Assembly (NCBI GenBank): GCA_029879555.1 | Contig: JAOUQB010000002.1 | Location: forward strand, 1-24,222 | Reading direction: 5' to 3' | DNA length: 24,222 nt | From: Nitrospirota bacterium | GTDB lineage: Bacteria; Nitrospirota; Nitrospiria; Nitrospirales; UBA8639 | In this document: one piece after another, positions 21,709 to 24,222 of the stretch | Numbering within the stretch: position 1 is the first letter of the stretch | Layout of the letters: each line of letters opens with the position of its first letter | Notes under the pieces: generated by a model | The model's database searches: none | Seen by the model: only the letters and a program-made list of their open reading frames with translations | Told to the model about the DNA's origin: nothing | Position numbers and translations under genes: made by a program

Positions 21709-21801
21709 TTAATGACAGGGGTCGGCACACCACAGGAAGAGATAGAGAAAAACCAGAACTCCAAGAACAATTGCTCCAAAGAGATACCATTTCGCGTTCA
21801 T
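21709..21801 (-). CDS. Tiny hydrophobic peptide (30 aa), possible membrane protein
   Basis: The ATG at 21801 opens MNAKWYLFGAIVLGVLVFLYLF, a single membrane helix with a Cys-bearing tail (WCADPCH). The frame is open upstream to 21972, but that part partly reads through the C/G-rich repeat and looks non-coding. The ribosome site is weak. Single-helix peptides of this size exist, but it could also be the tail of a decayed gene. Confidence 0.35.
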   Translation of the reverse strand: MNAKWYLFGAIVLGVLVFLYLFLWCADPCH

Positions 21802-21927
21802 CAGACGACCAGACCTTTCCCACTTCCCTCCCCGCCGTTCATTCCTCTCCTGAACAAGGCCTTCAATGGAGGGAGAAATCCCACCCTCGTAGAACATGAC
21901 GGGTATTTTTGAAGAAACATTATTTGA

Positions 21928-21960
21928 AAATCCCCCTATCCCTCTGTGACAAAGGGGAAA
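21928..21960 (+). repeat. C/G-rich palindromic repeat, degenerate copy
   Basis: AAAATCCCCCTATCCCTCTG then TGACAAAGGGGAAACC: the same layout as the main repeat with a decayed stem. Confidence 0.65.
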
Positions 21961-22046
21961 CCTGCACGGCAACCCAATAACAAATTACGGCGAACGATAT
22001 CGATTTTATTTACTCAATTGATCTGGTCCTCATGATTCCTGCCAAC

Positions 22047-22913
22047 TTAATCGCGGACGAATAAAAGCGAACAGTCTGTGTTATGCACGACCGAATGAGA
22101 GACACTCCCCAGAAAAAATCGGCCCACGGCTGAACGACTCTGCGGTCGCAACACCAACAGATCGGGCTTCGTGTTTTTGACCACATCGACAATCGTGAAT
22201 GACGGCGCTCCTTCGATGGCCTGCCCTTTAGCTTGATGCCCTAAGCGTTCCAGCTCTACACACAAGACCTGCGTAAACTTCTCTGCATAACTGATCATCT
22301 CTTTGCGAAAATCTTGTGGGATCATCGCTCCCACGGGCCACACTGGATCAACCATGGGAAGGACATGAAGCACGGTCATGGCACAGGGTTCTCGAAAAGG
22401 CTTTTTTTTGAAAAATGTGAGGATGGCCTCAGCGTCTTCCTGGCTCTCAATAGGAATGAGAAGATTCTTGATTTTTCTGATCGGTTGTTTGACCAGAAGG
22501 GTCGAGCAAGGAGCATGTGTCATCACTCGATGCGAGACACTCCCAAAGATCTGTTCTCGGATGCGTCCCAACCCACGGGCACCCATGACCACCAAATCGA
22601 CTTTCTCTTCTTGCGCCACTTTGAGGATGGATTCAGCTGGGCTGCCCATTTCCAGTTGCTTTGAAACAGCACCTGGGTGAAGAGGCAGGAGAGATTCCGC
22701 TTGATTCAGTACTCGCTCCCCTTCTTCCTTCATGGCCTTTTCCACGGTCATGGCTAAATCTTTCGCCACATCGGCTCCCATGGCCGGATAAGGAATCCCT
22801 GGCACACTGACCACATGCAACACCTTCAAACTCTCAGCTGGGGTTAAGGCTTCAAACACACGTGTGGCATCCAACGATTGGTCTGATCCATCAACAGCTA
22901 ACAGGTATTTCAT
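22047..22913 (-). CDS. Tandem universal stress protein (two UspA domains)
   Basis: A 288-residue cytoplasmic protein starting at the ATG at 22913, with AGGGAG about 8 nt upstream. Two UspA domains (about 1-144 and 148-288) carry the nucleotide signatures GARGLGRIREQIFGS and, degraded in the second domain, R-x5-AVGRFFLGS (PQSRSAVGRFFLGS in place of GTHGRGG). The second site may therefore not bind ATP. It is a relative of the USP at 715-1578, with the same opening and HAPCST-x3-K motif. It lies 48 bp downstream of the oxidoreductase at 22962 on the same strand, so the two are probably one operon. Confidence 0.94.
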   Translation of the reverse strand: MKYLLAVDGSDQSLDATRVFEALTPAESLKVLHVVSVPGIPYPAMGADVAKDLAMTVEKAMKEEGERVLNQAESLLPLHPGAVSKQLEMGSPAESILKVAQEEKVDLVVMGARGLGRIREQIFGSVSHRVMTHAPCSTLLVKQPIRKIKNLLIPIESQEDAEAILTFFKKKPFREPCAMTVLHVLPMVDPVWPVGAMIPQDFRKEMISYAEKFTQVLCVELERLGHQAKGQAIEGAPSFTIVDVVKNTKPDLLVLRPQSRSAVGRFFLGSVSHSVVHNTDCSLLFVRD

Positions 22914-22961
22914 TGTTTGTCTCCCTTCATAATATTCCTTTTTTTCCTTTTTTACTTATCC

Positions 22962-24222
22962 CTACCTAATTTCCTTTATCATATCGATGGCACCGGACGG
23001 ACATTCTTCCACGCAGATGCCACAGCCCTTGCAATACTCAAGATTGATTTTATACCGTTTCCCTGGATCGAGCTTAATTATAGCGTTATCAGGACACACG
23101 CCATAGCAGGTGTCACATTCAAAACAATTTCCGCAGGAAAGGCAGCGCCTGGCTTCGAGTAAGGCTGTCGCCACATCTAATCCACCAACCACTTCTTCAA
23201 AGGTTGATCGTCTTCGGGCAACATTCAAATACGGCTGGTGGCTCGTGTCGGCATCCGTGTAGTACCAGGTATTCAATCGATCAAATGTGGCGACAAAATG
23301 AGATGGTGGCTTTGCATAATGAAATCCCTGCAGATAGGCATCGATATGTCTCGCGGCTTTTTTCCCATGGCCAGTGGCCACGGTCACCGAGCGTTCTGCG
23401 GGAACCATATCGCCTCCAGCAAAAACGCCCAGGCGTCCGGTCATCATTCTGTCGTCCACTTGAATGACGCCATCCGGTGAAATTTCTAATCCGGGCACAT
23501 CCTGCAAAAATCCGGTGTCCACTTCCTGCCCCAGAGCCAGAATCACCGTGTCCGCTTCCAAGGTTTCCATTCGGCCTGTGGGTTGGGGGAACCCGCTCTC
23601 ATCCAATTTCATTTCCTCAACGGTGATCGCGTTTCCATCCATCTGCCGAATCATGCTCAGCCATCGTGTCAGCACTCCCTCTTCTAATGCCTCTTCCACC
23701 TCAAAATCATGGGCGGGCATATGTTCACGATCACGCCGATAGATGAGCAGGGTTTCCTCTGCACCCAACCGTTTGGCTGTTCGCGCCGCATCAATAGCCG
23801 TATCCCCTCCTCCATAGACCACCACCCGTCGACCAATTTTGGGAACCTCTTCTCCCTCCATCCCTTTTAACAAGCCTAAAGCATCAATCATTCGGCCCGT
23901 GTCTGGGCCAGGAATGTCGACGCGTTTACTCAAATGAGCCCCAATCGCCAGAAACACGGCATCGAATGGTCCCTCTTTCATGGCCATCTCCAAATTATCG
24001 ACTTTTTTATTCAACTGGATGGACACGCCCATGTCTTCAATTCTGGCAATTTCGGCATCCACGATGTTTCGAGGCAGGCGGTACTGCGGAATTCCGAATC
24101 GCATCATGCCTCCCAGCTTTGGCCCCGCCTCATAGATCGTGACGGCATGGCCCATCCGAGACAAATGGTAGGCTGCCGACAGTCCGCTGGGGCCAGCTCC
24201 AATGATGAGTACCTGTTTTCCT
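22962..24222 (-). CDS. GltD-like NAD(P)/FAD oxidoreductase with C-terminal ferredoxin domain (5' end outside the window)
   Basis: The minus-strand frame enters from the right edge and reads about 420 residues to the stop at 22962. The FAD motif (IIGAGPSGLSAAYHL) is at the very edge, so only the first part of the protein is missing. Next are EAGPKLGGMMRFGIPQYRLP, the NAD(P) motif VVVYGGGDTAIDAART, YRRDREHMPAHDFEVEEALEEGV and a second FAD contact, LGVFAGGDMV. The C-terminus carries two ferredoxin motifs: CLSCGNC-x2-C-x3-C-x3-CP and CKGCGICVEECPSGAI. This architecture matches GltD/NfnB-like proteins that move electrons between NAD(P)H and ferredoxin or a partner enzyme, often linked to 2-oxoacid:ferredoxin oxidoreductases or redox complexes. 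The partner is not visible. Confidence 0.9.
   Translation of the reverse strand, partial: GKQVLIIGAGPSGLSAAYHLSRMGHAVTIYEAGPKLGGMMRFGIPQYRLPRNIVDAEIARIEDMGVSIQLNKKVDNLEMAMKEGPFDAVFLAIGAHLSKRVDIPGPDTGRMIDALGLLKGMEGEEVPKIGRRVVVYGGGDTAIDAARTAKRLGAEETLLIYRRDREHMPAHDFEVEEALEEGVLTRWLSMIRQMDGNAITVEEMKLDESGFPQPTGRMETLEADTVILALGQEVDTGFLQDVPGLEISPDGVIQVDDRMMTGRLGVFAGGDMVPAERSVTVATGHGKKAARHIDAYLQGFHYAKPPSHFVATFDRLNTWYYTDADTSHQPYLNVARRRSTFEEVVGGLDVATALLEARRCLSCGNCFECDTCYGVCPDNAIIKLDPGKRYKINLEYCKGCGICVEECPSGAIDMIKEIR

Noticed and set aside
21691..21716. Possible rho-independent terminator GCCC-loop-GGGC-TTTT on the plus strand
   Set aside because: The stem is only about 4 bp and no plus-strand gene ends near it.
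1..24222. CRISPR arrays, tRNA and rRNA genes, complete transposase genes
   Set aside because: No regularly spaced identical repeats, no cloverleaf or rRNA-like sequence and no transposase or integrase domain was seen; the repeated elements are dispersed palindromes.

Overview
The window looks like a bacterial chromosome of roughly even GC. Its core is a group 3b [NiFe] hydrogenase (sulfhydrogenase-type, soluble, NAD(P)-linked) with most of its maturation genes, set among universal stress proteins, a cupredoxin, a response regulator and a GltD-like iron-sulfur flavoprotein. This combination, with many short palindromic repeats, fits a Nitrospira-type nitrifier, perhaps one of the ~50% GC (marine-type) lineages. 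That assignment is inference: there is no rRNA or nxr gene here.

Layout. 1-493: response regulator (minus, runs off the left edge) and a doubtful small ORF. 649-2307: two candidate sigma-54 promoters, one before a tandem universal stress protein (USP), one before an exported cupredoxin. 2440-5893: a tight unit of USP, a hypothetical protein and hydB. 5980-8475: four minus-strand genes (one membrane and three apparently exported proteins, no known function) that split hydB from the rest of the operon. 8929-12087: hydG, hydD, hydA. 12207-12634: a DUF559/Vsr-like nuclease-fold gene between oppositely oriented copies of a C/G-rich palindrome, broken near its 3' end by a nonsense codon. 12659-18588: maturation protease, hypA, hypF, then hypC, hypD, hypE. 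hypB is not present.

18589-22046 is accessory DNA: a VapBC-type toxin-antitoxin pair with an operator lying over its promoter and start codon, a 122-bp foldback element, an EthD-family pseudogene, an integron attC site at the end of an unknown minus-strand gene (a lone cassette without integrase), a DUF2489-like protein and a tiny hydrophobic peptide. 22047-24222 returns to core-like genes on the minus strand: another tandem USP and the GltD-like oxidoreductase, which runs off the right edge.

How it works together. HydB and HydG carry electrons between NAD(P)(H) and the HydD/HydA hydrogenase module. HypA, HypF, HypC, HypD and HypE plus the endoprotease build and close the NiFe site, with Ni donation by HypB needing a gene elsewhere. 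The linked USPs and sigma-54 signals suggest a stress- or redox-responsive programme. At least ten copies of the C/G-rich palindrome sit in gaps between genes, including several joints of the hydrogenase locus, so the locus appears to have been repeatedly invaded and rearranged.
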